Source: Pseudomonadota bacterium | GTDB lineage: Bacteria; BMS3Abin14 | Length of the DNA: 32,008 nucleotides | NCBI GenBank assembly: GCA_003228585.1 | Contig: QIEJ01000241.1 | Coordinates: 1-32,008, forward strand | Direction: 5' to 3' | In this document: piece by piece, positions 19,155 to 27,713 of the stretch | Layout of the letters: every line of letters starts with the position of its first letter | Position numbering within the stretch: position 1 is the first letter of the stretch | The notes under the pieces: model-generated | What the model was told of the DNA's origin: nothing | Seen by the model: the letters and a program-made list of their open reading frames with translations, nothing else | Database searches by the model: none | Program-made: the position numbers and the translations under genes

Positions 19155-20375
19155 TCAGGTACTGTTCCGAATCCCCTTCGGTCTCCATGAAGGGGAGATG
19201 ATCCGGTTACCCCGAAAATTGTGGATCTGGCCGGCATAGCCCAGGGAAAATTCCCCATACCGGTCGTTGATCCTGTCCAGAGCCTCCTGCAGGGCCTCCT
19301 TCCTCCTGTCCTCCGGCAACAGTGGGTTTGGCTGAAAACCGAAGACGAGATTGCCCAGGGATAGTCCGAGAAGGCGTACCGGGCTCGTGAGGGTGATCTC
19401 CCTGTTGATCATCAGAGAAGCTTCGTAGATCTGTTCTGTTGTACGAAGGGGCGCCGGAAAGGTTTTTTGACGAGAGAATGTCAAAAAATCGGAATACCGG
19501 ACTGTCAACGTCAGCCTGTACCCGGCACATTCATGGCGCCGCGCCCTGCGGCCCACCATCTCAGACAGGGTGTGAAGTACGTTCGTGACTGTTTCACTGT
19601 CCTCAACGTCCGTGGGAAGCGTTACAGAGTGCCCCACGCTTTTTACGTCAGTTTCGCCCTCTTTGGCACAATGAATCGGGGATGAGTCCTCACCTCGGCC
19701 CATCCGGCTTAAAATCTCCCCGTAGACCCCGAAACGCATGGACAGGATATCCAGGGGGAACCTCCCGAGTCGGCCGCAGGTCTCAATCCCCATGGATTTC
19801 AGCTGCCGGGTTGTTTCAGGTCCGATACCGCAAAGCTCTCCCACAGGTGTTTTTTCCAGAAGGGAGGGGATCTGTTCAGGGTTCAGGATCGTCAGGCCGT
19901 CAGGTTTGTTCTTTCCACTGGCCAGTTTGGCAAGGAGCTTGTTTGGTGCGGCCCCGATGGAGCAGGTGAGGCCTGTCTCCCGGCGAATAGCACCTTTGAT
20001 CTTCATGGCAAGGTTTGAGATGTTGTCGAAACGTCTTTGAAGCAGAGTTGCGTCAATGAACGCCTCGTCAACAGAGTAGGGTTCAAAGGCCGGAGTGAAG
20101 GACTCGAGAACGGTCAGGACAGCTCGAGATGCGTGGCTGTATTTTCTGTGGTCACATCTTACGACGATCAGGTCCGGGCAGAGCCTTTTTCCCTGGCCGA
20201 CACTCATTCCTGTACGGACACCGAAGGAGCGTGCTGCGTAGGAGGAGGTTGTGATCACCGTCCGCTTTCCCGGTCCCGCCACTGCCAGAGGTTTACCGCG
20301 CAAGGCTGGATTACACCGTTCCTCTACGGCTGCGAAGAAAGCGTCCATGTCGACGTGCAGGATCGTCCGGTTCAA
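19155..20375 (-). CDS. dinB: DNA polymerase IV (Y-family)
   Basis: RTILHVDMDAFFAAVEERCNPALRGKPLAVAG, YAARSFGVRTGMS, YSVDEAFIDAT; TTG start at 20375 with GGAG upstream overlaps the preceding stop as TTGA. Confidence 0.93.
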   Translation of the reverse strand: MNRTILHVDMDAFFAAVEERCNPALRGKPLAVAGPGKRTVITTSSYAARSFGVRTGMSVGQGKRLCPDLIVVRCDHRKYSHASRAVLTVLESFTPAFEPYSVDEAFIDATLLQRRFDNISNLAMKIKGAIRRETGLTCSIGAAPNKLLAKLASGKNKPDGLTILNPEQIPSLLEKTPVGELCGIGPETTRQLKSMGIETCGRLGRFPLDILSMRFGVYGEILSRMGRGEDSSPIHCAKEGETDVKSVGHSVTLPTDVEDSETVTNVLHTLSEMVGRRARRHECAGYRLTLTVRYSDFLTFSRQKTFPAPLRTTEQIYEASLMINREITLTSPVRLLGLSLGNLVFGFQPNPLLPEDRRKEALQEALDRINDRYGEFSLGYAGQIHNFRGNRIISPSWRPKGIRNST

Positions 20376-20626
20376 CCTGGTGTCTCCACATGTTCCAGAC
20401 GCCAGGTCAAAGATTCGGTATTGAGGATCAGCTCGAAGATGTCGGCGCCGTCTGAAACCGCAAAATGATGGAGGGATGTCCTTCCCTTTCGTTCCACCCA
20501 TGTGTAGTTCGTCTCTATTACGTTGTGCCGCCTCCCATTCCAGATGAACCAGGCGGGTCGAATCTTTGAAGGGGAGCCGAACACGGCACCGACGATGACC
20601 GGTTCCCCGATGTCCTCAAGTCTCAT
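20372..20626 (-). CDS. 84-aa conserved-looking small protein between lexA and dinB (DUF6504-like by pattern)
   Basis: MRLEDIGEPVIVGAVFGSPSKIRPAWFIWNGRRHNVIETNYTWVERKGRTSLHHFAVSDGADIFELILNTESLTWRLEHVETPG; 4-nt overlaps with genes on both sides. Confidence 0.75.
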   Translation of the reverse strand: MRLEDIGEPVIVGAVFGSPSKIRPAWFIWNGRRHNVIETNYTWVERKGRTSLHHFAVSDGADIFELILNTESLTWRLEHVETPG

Positions 20627-21309
20627 GGTTTCAGTTCTCCCCAGGAGCCTGCACGAGGTTCTCCGACAGGCTCCTGATCCATAAGGCGGATTACTGCCTT
20701 GACCTTTCCGATGATCCTCATATCGCTATTGTCCTTCGTGATCTCAATGGGAGAATAGGAAGGATTGGACGGTTCCAGGACCACGGTGTTTTTCGTCCGC
20801 CTGTATCGTTTCATGGTCGCTTCATTGTCAACCATAGCCACGACCAGATCACCGTTTCGGGCCGTGGCCTGGGGTCTGATCAGGGCCAGATCACCGGGCT
20901 TGATGTGATCGCCGGTCATGCTTTCCCCCCTGACCCTCAGAAGAAAATCACCCTTTTTCCCTATCGTGGCATCAACGGTCATGACTCCATCCATGTCCTC
21001 AACCGCCAGATCGAGGGGGCCCGCGGGTACGGTCCCGAGAATGGGCAGATCCGTGGATGACAACTTATCGGCTGATGAGGGAAAGGGAGGCTCCATTACC
21101 TCGATCCCCCTGGATATACCTGGTGTGCGCCTGATCCACCCTTTGCGTTCAAGAACCTCCAGGTGTTTGGTTGCCCCTCGCGGGCTCGAGATTCCCAGGA
21201 TCTGGGCCAGTTCCCGAACCGTGGGAGGATAGCCCCAGTCATCACGATAGCGGATGATCGTGGCCAACACCTCCCTCTGCCGGGCGGTAAGATCCTGTTT
21301 CATCGGCAA
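20623..21309 (-). CDS. lexA: LexA repressor
   Basis: LTARQREVLATIIRYRDDWGYPPTVRELAQILGISSPRGATKHLEVLERKGWI winged HTH; Ala-Gly cleavage site in GTVPAGPL; catalytic GESM Ser and ATMKRYRR Lys. Confidence 0.95.
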   Translation of the reverse strand: MPMKQDLTARQREVLATIIRYRDDWGYPPTVRELAQILGISSPRGATKHLEVLERKGWIRRTPGISRGIEVMEPPFPSSADKLSSTDLPILGTVPAGPLDLAVEDMDGVMTVDATIGKKGDFLLRVRGESMTGDHIKPGDLALIRPQATARNGDLVVAMVDNEATMKRYRRTKNTVVLEPSNPSYSPIEITKDNSDMRIIGKVKAVIRLMDQEPVGEPRAGSWGELKP

Positions 21310-21336
21310 CTCAAGACCCGGATACCCGTGTTAAGG

Positions 21337-21456
21337 CGATCGTCATCGCGAGGACCAGCGGGACGAAGCGATCTCGGCAAGCTGAGACTACTTCGGTCGC
21401 CTTGCTCCTTAGGGATTGCCACGTCGCTCCTTCGTCACTCCTCGCAATGACTGCGC
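21337..21456 (+). repeat. Dispersed palindromic repeat, copy D
   Basis: CGTCATCGCGAGGACCAGCGGGACGAAGCGATCTCGGCAAGCTGAGACTACTTCGGTCGCC...GGGATTGCC...CTCCTCGCAATGACTGCG. Confidence 0.85.
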
Positions 21457-21462
21457 TCTCTT

Positions 21463-21490
21463 TTGGAATCTGAAATCTGAAATTTGGAAT
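21463..21490 (+). repeat. Period-7 array (4 units)
   Basis: TTGGAAT CTGAAAT CTGAAAT TTGGAAT. Confidence 0.82.
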
Positions 21491-21529
21491 AATCCCGGGC
21501 GCGGACCAGGGTTTGTGCTCGCATGCGGG

Positions 21530-21570
21530 ATTAAACCTGAAACCCGGAACCCGAAACTCGGGACTGGAAT
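21530..21570 (+). repeat. Period-7 array (about 6 units)
   Basis: ATTAAAC CTGAAAC CCGGAAC CCGAAAC TCGGGAC TGGAAT. Confidence 0.75.
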
Positions 21571-21573
21571 CAA

Positions 21574-21591
21574 GGTATCCATATGTATACC
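21574..21591. promoter_or_regulatory. Candidate LexA operator (palindrome) upstream of lexA
   Basis: GGTATCCATATGTATACC; palindromic apart from one pair, embedded in 22-bp AAGGTATCCATATGTATACCTT; agrees with the recalled Geobacter-type LexA motif GGTTN2CN4GN3ACC except T4->A. Confidence 0.55.
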
Positions 21592-21780
21592 TTAGCAAGG
21601 CAAAAGCCTGTCCGTCAACGGTTTTTGACAGGGTAAGTGTGGCTTTACATCGAGTACACGCCATGGTAGAGTTTTCATGCCAAAAGCGTCAAGTATGACT
21701 TGACGGTTACGCACAACTAACGTGAAAAGCTTTCACCACAGAGGACACAGAGGAAAACCGGAGTTTTTGGTTTTGAAAAA

Positions 21781-21846
21781 GCGAAGTCATTGCGAGGAGT
21801 CATCACGCCTGTGGCGTGATGGGCGTGACGACGCGGCAATCTCGGA
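21781..21846 (+). repeat. Dispersed palindromic repeat, copy E (left half only)
   Basis: gaaGTCATTGCGAGGAGTCATCACGCCTGTGGCGTGATGGGCGTGACGACGCGGCAATCTCGG; right half missing. Confidence 0.75.
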
Positions 21847-21906
21847 TTATGCAATGGGTTCGGGGCAGGCAGAATCTCACTGAGAAAGGTTTAATTTTCT
21901 TGCGTC

Positions 21907-24900
21907 ATGAAACTTAAAAGGCTGGAAATACAGGGTTTCAAATCATTCCCCGAGAGGACTGTGTTCAAGTTCCAGCCCGATGGGTTGACCACTGTTGTGG
22001 GGCCCAATGGCTGTGGAAAGAGCAACATCGTGGATGCTGTCCGCTGGGCGCTGGGTGAGCAGAGCGCCAAGCTTCTGCGCGGCCAGATGATGGAAGACGT
22101 CATCTTCAATGGCAGCGACCGCCGAAAGCCCCTCGGAATGGCGGAGGTGACCCTCCTTTTTGACAATGACGGTACCCTCAATTCGCAGTGGAGGGATTAT
22201 GCCGAGATCTCCATCAGCCGCCGACTGTATCGAACCGGTGAGAGCGACTATCTGATCAACGGCGTACCGTGCCGTCTCAAGGACATCCGTGAACTTCTGG
22301 CCGATGCCGGAAGCAGCAGCCGTGGATATTCCATCGTCGAGCAGGGACGCATCTCCCTTCTTATCAACTCCAAACCCGAGGAAAAGAGAGCCCTTATAGA
22401 AGAGGCCGCAGGGGTCCTCAAATACAGGATGCGCCGCCTCGAGGCCGAACGGAAAATGGAGAGGACGAAACAGAACCTCTTCCGTGTCAGCGACGTTATC
22501 AGGGAGGTAAAGAGGCAGTTGGACTCCCTGAAGCGCAGCGCGGCCAAAGCAAGGCGCTATCGCAGGTTGAGGGAAGAGTTGGATCAACTGGTTCTTAATC
22601 TTCGTTTCGTGGAATTCGTGCAGATCGAGGCCCAACTGGGCAAGCTTGAAAAGGAACTGAGCAGTAAACGGTCTCACCTTGAACTGAAAGAGGCGGAATT
22701 AGGATCCCTCGAGGCCAGGGAAGAAAAGCTGCGTCTCGAACTGGCGTCGGGCGAGGAACAGATCACGGGTTGTTTTGAGCAGGTCAGGGCTATCGAATCC
22801 GAGATAGCCAGGCTTGAGGGAGACATATCGGTTCGGGAGAGCTCCATAAGCTCGCTGAATGAGCGGATAACCAGGTTAAAGGATGATGAAACTCAACTCC
22901 AGAAACAGGGCGAAACGGAACGCACGGAAAGAGTCCAGCTGGAATTGGAACTGAAGACCATTGGGGACGAATCCCGGCGCCACGAGGAGGACCTGGACAC
23001 CGCCGGCAAGTCATATACGGATGTCGCGGCCAGGCTCGAGGATAACAGGAGCTCCCTGGATCAGATGCGGTCCCGTATTTTCTCTCTGGGTACTGAGCGT
23101 GCGCGGTTGAATTCAGAGGTTCAGTCAGGTGTGAAAGCGCTAAGTGGGCTGGAGAGGCGTAAGGATGAGATCGACGGTAAAACAGATACCCTTGACGCGG
23201 GGATCAGAACCGCGTGGAAAACCAGATCCGGGCGTGAAGCGGCGTTGGGCAGGATCGCCTCCAGCAGGGACGGCATCACCACCAGGCTTGGTGACCGCCG
23301 GGACTCCCTGTCGAAAAAGCGGAAGGAGTTTGCCGAGCTGGAGGCCGGGATCGCGGATCTTTCTGAGAAACTGGCCGAAGTGAGGGGACTTCAGAGGACA
23401 CTTGCAGCTCTGGAGGAGGACATGGAGGGGTTCTCTGAGGGGGTAAGAGGGGTTCTGAAGGAATACGCCGGCTCGGAAACCTCAGGAGTGCTGGGTGTCG
23501 TTGCGGACCATATCGAGGTTCCGCAGAATTACGAGAAGGCGGTAATGGCCGTTCTTGGAGAGAGGCTGCAGCATGTGATCGTCGACGAGCCCGAAAGCGG
23601 TCTTTCGGCAGTTGGTTTTCTGAAACAGCGCGCCAGGGGACGGGGTGGATTTATTCCCAGGTCACCGAGGGCCAACGGGAAAGAAAACGGAACATTTGAA
23701 GAATCAGGGGGAGAAGGGGTCCTGGGTCCGCTTACTGATCTCGTTAAGTTTTCCGATGAACTCAATGGCGTCGGGGAATTCCTTTTCGGGGACGCTCTTG
23801 TCGTGGAGGACCTCGCAAAGGCTCTGAACCTGTGGAGGAAGAACGGCATCACCGCGACCCTGGTCACCCTGGATGGTGATGTGGTGGAACCTGCGGGAGT
23901 CATCACCGGGGGCAGCATGGAGGGTGGTGAGGCCGACCTCCTGGCCCGCAAGCGGAGGTTGAGGGAAGTACGGGAGACATCAGCTTCCCTCGAGGCCGAG
24001 TTGAAGTCCAGCCGGTCCCAAAGGGATTCGGTGAAGGGAAAGATCGCTTCGGATGAGAAGGAACTTGGCGATCTCGAGATCCGCCACAGGGAACTGGAGC
24101 GGGACTTCATGGACGAAGAGGGTTCCCTGGCGGTCCTGGTCAAGGAACTGGATCACCTCGAGAAAACAGCGGAGGGTCTGCGGCTCGAGAAAGAGATGAT
24201 GGATGACGAGGTAAACAGTATCCGGAATCATAGTGATCAGAGCCGGATGAGGCTGGCGGAGGTTGAAAAGGAAGAGGAGCAGGCACGGGAGCAGATGGAC
24301 TCCCTGGAGACCGAAGCACAAAGACTTGGTATTGAGGTGGAAAGACTTCGGCGTGGTGTTGAGGAGGCCAGGATCCGGGTTAACACAGCCCGCCTGAAAA
24401 AAGAGAGTTCCATGCAGGCATTGGAAAGTGCCAGGAGCCGCTCTCAGGATGTGGAAGACAGGAGAAACCGTATTCACGAGGAGATTGATGATTCCAGGCG
24501 CCAGATCCTGCTTCACCGTGATGAGGTCCAGGCAGGGTCTGAATCGGTTGTCAAGCTGGTTGCTGACCTGGAAGACCGCAAGGAACAGCTGGTACGGCTG
24601 CGTGAGGAACAACAGGAATCCCGTTCAGAGTCAACCCTGTTGACAGGAAAGATCCGCGAGATCAGGTCCGAGGCCGCGACCGTGCGCAATGAGAGTGCCG
24701 AGATCGATATACGGGTTCATGAGTTAAGAACGGAGAGACAGAACCTTACAGAGCGCGTCCAGGAGGACCATAACCTCCAGCTGTCCTCCCTGACGGAGGA
24801 TGATTTCGATGCTGAACGGTTCGACATGGTTGCCGCCAGTGAACAGATAGGCAGCCTCAGGCAGAAGATCTCTACCCTGGGGGAGGTTAATCCCGGGGCG

Positions 24901-25479
24901 GTGGAAGAGTTTGATGAACTCAACGAGAGATACGAATTTCTGACGACCCAGAAGGCCGATCTGGAGGAATCCATTGAATCCCTTCAGAAAGCTATCCGGA
25001 AGATAAATCGCACAAGCAAGGAAAGGTTTCTGACGACCTTCAAGGAGGTGAATGAGAACTTTTCAAAGCTGTTCCCCGTTCTTTTCGCCGGTGGCAGCGG
25101 AGAGTTAGTTCTTCTGGATGAGACCGATCCCCTCAACTCGGGGGTGGAGATACAGGTCAAACCACCGGGCAAGAAACTGAAAAACATGCAGCTTCTCTCC
25201 GGCGGCGAGAAAGCGCTGGTGAGCCTGACGATGATACTCTCGATGTTCCTGGCCAAACCGAGTCCGTTCTGTATCCTTGATGAGGTCGACGCCCCCCTGG
25301 ATGATGACAACCTTGGTAATTTCGCCGCCATCATCAAGGATCTTTCGAAGGATTTTCAGTTCCTCATCATTACCCACAACAAGCTGACTATGGAATCAGC
25401 TGATGTCCTCTACGGAATAACCATGAGAGAGCCGGGGGTTTCACAGGTCGTCTCCGTCCGTATGAAAGATGTTGCCTGA
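21907..25479 (+). CDS. smc: Chromosome segregation protein SMC
   Basis: Walker A VVGPNGCGKSNIVDAVRWALGEQSAKLLRG, coiled coils, hinge, C-terminal LLSGGEKALVSLTMILSMFLAKPSPFCILDEVDAPLDDDN. Confidence 0.97.
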   Translation: MKLKRLEIQGFKSFPERTVFKFQPDGLTTVVGPNGCGKSNIVDAVRWALGEQSAKLLRGQMMEDVIFNGSDRRKPLGMAEVTLLFDNDGTLNSQWRDYAEISISRRLYRTGESDYLINGVPCRLKDIRELLADAGSSSRGYSIVEQGRISLLINSKPEEKRALIEEAAGVLKYRMRRLEAERKMERTKQNLFRVSDVIREVKRQLDSLKRSAAKARRYRRLREELDQLVLNLRFVEFVQIEAQLGKLEKELSSKRSHLELKEAELGSLEAREEKLRLELASGEEQITGCFEQVRAIESEIARLEGDISVRESSISSLNERITRLKDDETQLQKQGETERTERVQLELELKTIGDESRRHEEDLDTAGKSYTDVAARLEDNRSSLDQMRSRIFSLGTERARLNSEVQSGVKALSGLERRKDEIDGKTDTLDAGIRTAWKTRSGREAALGRIASSRDGITTRLGDRRDSLSKKRKEFAELEAGIADLSEKLAEVRGLQRTLAALEEDMEGFSEGVRGVLKEYAGSETSGVLGVVADHIEVPQNYEKAVMAVLGERLQHVIVDEPESGLSAVGFLKQRARGRGGFIPRSPRANGKENGTFEESGGEGVLGPLTDLVKFSDELNGVGEFLFGDALVVEDLAKALNLWRKNGITATLVTLDGDVVEPAGVITGGSMEGGEADLLARKRRLREVRETSASLEAELKSSRSQRDSVKGKIASDEKELGDLEIRHRELERDFMDEEGSLAVLVKELDHLEKTAEGLRLEKEMMDDEVNSIRNHSDQSRMRLAEVEKEEEQAREQMDSLETEAQRLGIEVERLRRGVEEARIRVNTARLKKESSMQALESARSRSQDVEDRRNRIHEEIDDSRRQILLHRDEVQAGSESVVKLVADLEDRKEQLVRLREEQQESRSESTLLTGKIREIRSEAATVRNESAEIDIRVHELRTERQNLTERVQEDHNLQLSSLTEDDFDAERFDMVAASEQIGSLRQKISTLGEVNPGAVEEFDELNERYEFLTTQKADLEESIESLQKAIRKINRTSKERFLTTFKEVNENFSKLFPVLFAGGSGELVLLDETDPLNSGVEIQVKPPGKKLKNMQLLSGGEKALVSLTMILSMFLAKPSPFCILDEVDAPLDDDNLGNFAAIIKDLSKDFQFLIITHNKLTMESADVLYGITMREPGVSQVVSVRMKDVA

Positions 25480-25847
25480 TGTCCTTCAGAAAACTTCTCG
25501 AGGACATAGTTGAAAAGGCCTCCGGGGCTGTAGGCGCTGCCTTTGTGGATGATGACGGGGAAACCATTGAACAGTTCACCAATGGGAGCTCCTATGAGAT
25601 CCGTCTGGCAGGAGCCCATCACGGGATCCTCTTTCAACTCATGGAGAAGATTGTCGAGAACGTCGAGAATGTCGAGAACAGTCGAAGCCTCTCAGCTGTC
25701 TCCATCACATCGGATCTCAATATTTTCACCATGGTTCCAGTGGAGGACGGGACGTTCCTGGTGCTTGTTCAGGACAGGACCGGCATTCAGCCGCAGGGGT
25801 TGCGGGTGTTGATGGAGACTGTACCTGCGATCAGGGCGCTTATTTGA
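25479..25847 (+). CDS. Small roadblock/LC7-like protein coupled to smc
   Basis: FRKLLEDIVEKASGAVGAAFVDDDGETIEQF pattern of roadblock/MglB-type proteins; start codon overlaps the smc stop (TGATG). Confidence 0.6.
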   Translation: MSFRKLLEDIVEKASGAVGAAFVDDDGETIEQFTNGSSYEIRLAGAHHGILFQLMEKIVENVENVENSRSLSAVSITSDLNIFTMVPVEDGTFLVLVQDRTGIQPQGLRVLMETVPAIRALI

Positions 25848-25876
25848 ACGGTTCTATGCGGCTGCAGCCCGGGAAC

Positions 25877-25925
25877 ATTCCATATTCCATATTCAATCCA
25901 AAATCCAAGATCCAAAATCCAAAAC
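25877..25925 (-). repeat. Period-7 array (7 units), reverse orientation
   Basis: ATTCCAT ATTCCAT ATTCAAT CCAAAAT CCAAGAT CCAAAAT CCAAAAC. Confidence 0.88.
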
Positions 25926-25934
25926 TCAAACAGA

Positions 25935-26059
25935 GCGTTTGTCATTGCGAGGATCAACGGGACGAAGCAATCCCATGGAGCGCAGCGACTTCGACAGTCC
26001 CATTTTCCCGGGATCGCCACACTCCCAAATAAATCGGGTCGCTCGCGATGACAACCGTA
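25935..26059 (-). repeat. Dispersed palindromic repeat, copy F (reverse orientation)
   Basis: Reverse complement reads ...GTCATCGCGAGCGACC...GGCGATCCCGGGAAAATGGGACTGTCGAAGTCGCTGCGCTCCATGGGATTGCTTCG...CTCGCAATGACAAACG. Confidence 0.83.
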
Positions 26060-26128
26060 ACACCCAGCGCACTCGTTTTCATACTGACTACTTTATTTAT
26101 TGAAAAATCTCCCGTATAAGAATTCTCC

Positions 26129-27073
26129 ATGACAAAAAGCTTCGATAAAGCAATCTACACAAAGGGTCTCGAAAAGAGCCGTGGTTCCATCATGAGCCGG
26201 ATCAGGTCGGTATTTGGCACAAGAAAGGCTATCGATCCAGAGGACCTTGAGGACATCGAGGATATCCTGATTCAGGCCGACGTGGGGATAACCTATACCA
26301 CGAGGATTATCGAGGATCTGAAAAAGACGTCAGCCCGGACTGATGTTTGGAGCGAGGAGGGCCTCAAATCTTTTCTCGCCCGATGGATAGCCGGGGCTGT
26401 CGGCGGAATTGTCCAGGAGAATATCGAGATCCTCGGAAAGCCGCCTGATGTGGAGAGCACCCTTCCCCACGTCCTTCTCATGGTCGGGGTCAATGGAACC
26501 GGGAAGACGACCAGCATAGGGAAACTTGCGAAAATATTCCGGAATCGAGGGCAAAAGGTCATGGTGGTCGCGGGTGATACCTACAGGGCGGCTGCTGCGG
26601 AACAGCTCGAAGTGTGGGCTCAAAGGTCGGGAGCCCTCTATCATCGGGGGCAGGATGGGGGCGATCCCGCGGCGGTGGTCCACGATGCCCTGAATAAAGC
26701 CTTGGCAAAAAAGGTAAATACTGTGCTTGTGGACACGGCGGGCAGGCTCCACACCAAAAAGCCCCTGATGAAGGAACTGGGGAAAATATCCACAGTGGCC
26801 TCCAGGGTGATCGATGGAGCCCCACACGAGGTGATCCTTGTGCTGGACGCGACAACAGGTCAGAATGCATTGATCCAGGCCAGAACATTTACCGAGGTCG
26901 TTGGGGTGACGGGGATTATCCTCACGAAGATGGACGGGTCAGCCAGGGGCGGCATCCTCGTGCCCATTGCAGGTGAGCTTGGGCTTCCCGTAAGGTATGT
27001 CGGCATGGGGGAGGGGATCGAGGATCTGGTTCCTTTTGATCCTGAGGCATACGCACAAGCGCTTGTAGGGTGA
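26129..27073 (+). CDS. ftsY: Signal recognition particle receptor FtsY
   Basis: LMVGVNGTGKTTSIGKLAKIF, AGDTYRAAAAEQLEVWAQR, DTAGRLHTKKPLMKEL, ILTKMDGSARGGI. Confidence 0.95.
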   Translation: MTKSFDKAIYTKGLEKSRGSIMSRIRSVFGTRKAIDPEDLEDIEDILIQADVGITYTTRIIEDLKKTSARTDVWSEEGLKSFLARWIAGAVGGIVQENIEILGKPPDVESTLPHVLLMVGVNGTGKTTSIGKLAKIFRNRGQKVMVVAGDTYRAAAAEQLEVWAQRSGALYHRGQDGGDPAAVVHDALNKALAKKVNTVLVDTAGRLHTKKPLMKELGKISTVASRVIDGAPHEVILVLDATTGQNALIQARTFTEVVGVTGIILTKMDGSARGGILVPIAGELGLPVRYVGMGEGIEDLVPFDPEAYAQALVG

Positions 27074-27081
27074 ACCTTATT

Positions 27082-27116
27082 CAGGTCCCGGGTCCCGAGT
27101 CTCGGGTTGCAGGTGC
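27082..27116 (-). repeat. Period-7 array (5 units)
   Basis: CAGGTCC CGGGTCC CGAGTCT CGGGTTG CAGGTGC. Confidence 0.72.
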
Positions 27117-27156
27117 CAGAATTTTTGTACGAAGTACGAAGAGAAGAACCATGAGC

Positions 27157-27273
27157 AGCGGTTGTCATTGCGAACTGGTTGGCTTGTGAAGCAATCCCGA
27201 AAATTCGAGACTGCCAATGTCGCTTCGCTCCATGAGATTGCTTCGTCCCATTAGTCCTCGCAATGACCGCACG
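27157..27273 (+). repeat. Dispersed palindromic repeat, copy G
   Basis: GCGGTTGTCATTGCGAACTGGTTGG...GAAGCAATCCCG...GAGACTGCCAATGTCGC...ATGAGATTGC...CTCGCAATGACCGC. Confidence 0.83.
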
Positions 27274-27277
27274 TTGT

Positions 27278-27333
27278 TCTGGAATTTGAAATATGGAATC
27301 TGGAATCGTAAACCAGACACCAGAACACAGAAA
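27278..27333 (+). repeat. Period-7 array (8 units)
   Basis: TCTGGAA TTTGAAA TATGGAA TCTGGAA TCGTAAA CCAGACA CCAGAAC ACAGAAA. Confidence 0.8.
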
Positions 27334-27344
27334 CTAATGCTAAT

Positions 27345-27473
27345 ATGAATGAAAACCTGCCCAATCAGACGAAGAAAAAGTTCCTCGAGGGGATCGGATG
27401 CCTGCTTTACATCGCCGCGGCGGTGATCCTCATCGCAGTGTTTCTTGCCCATTGTGACAGTGTGTTTCAATGA
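27345..27473 (+). CDS. Possible 42-aa single-pass membrane microprotein
   Basis: MNENLPNQTKKKFLEGIGCLLYIAAAVILIAVFLAHCDSVFQ*; charged N-terminus then one TM helix; below the ORF-track size cutoff; weak RBS. Confidence 0.45.
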   Translation: MNENLPNQTKKKFLEGIGCLLYIAAAVILIAVFLAHCDSVFQ

Positions 27474-27502
27474 AACATATCTTGTCCGAAGCAGGTTTTT
27501 TT

Positions 27503-27529
27503 GACAGGATTTACAGGATTAACAGGATT
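27503..27529 (+). repeat. Period-9 tandem repeat (3 units)
   Basis: GACAGGATT TACAGGATT AACAGGATT. Confidence 0.9.
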
Positions 27530-27593
27530 TTTCTCGGTGTCACTTCGCAAAGTTGACTTTTAATTGAATTAGAGCTACTTAGTTCTGTTCTCA

Positions 27594-27670
27594 GGCGGTG
27601 TAGCTCAGGTGGTTAGAGCATGCGGCTCATATCCGCAGTGTCCGGGGTTCAAGTCCCTGCACCGCCACCA
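27594..27670 (+). tRNA. tRNA with CAT anticodon (elongator Met, or Ile2 if lysidine-modified)
   Basis: GGCGGTG acceptor, GCTC..GAGC D-arm, TGCGG-CTCATAT-CCGCA anticodon arm (CAT at 27628-27630), CGGGGTTCAAGTCCCTG T-arm, CACCGCC acceptor, encoded CCA. Confidence 0.95.
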
Positions 27671-27672
27671 AC
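27636..27672 (+). repeat. attL-like direct repeat (3' portion of the tRNA gene)
   Basis: CAGTGTCCGGGGTTCAAGTCCCTGCACCGCCACCAAC, identical to 29407-29443. Confidence 0.92.
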
Positions 27673-27713
27673 AGAAATAACCGTAATCGGCGATAAACTA
27701 TTACGGATAAAAG

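Noticed and set aside
20376-20501. N-terminal extension of dinB (MGGTKGKDIPPSFCGFRRRRH...)
   Set aside because: It lies within the coupled 84-aa ORF in another frame. Pol IV homology begins at the TTG start at 20375, which has its own GGAG.
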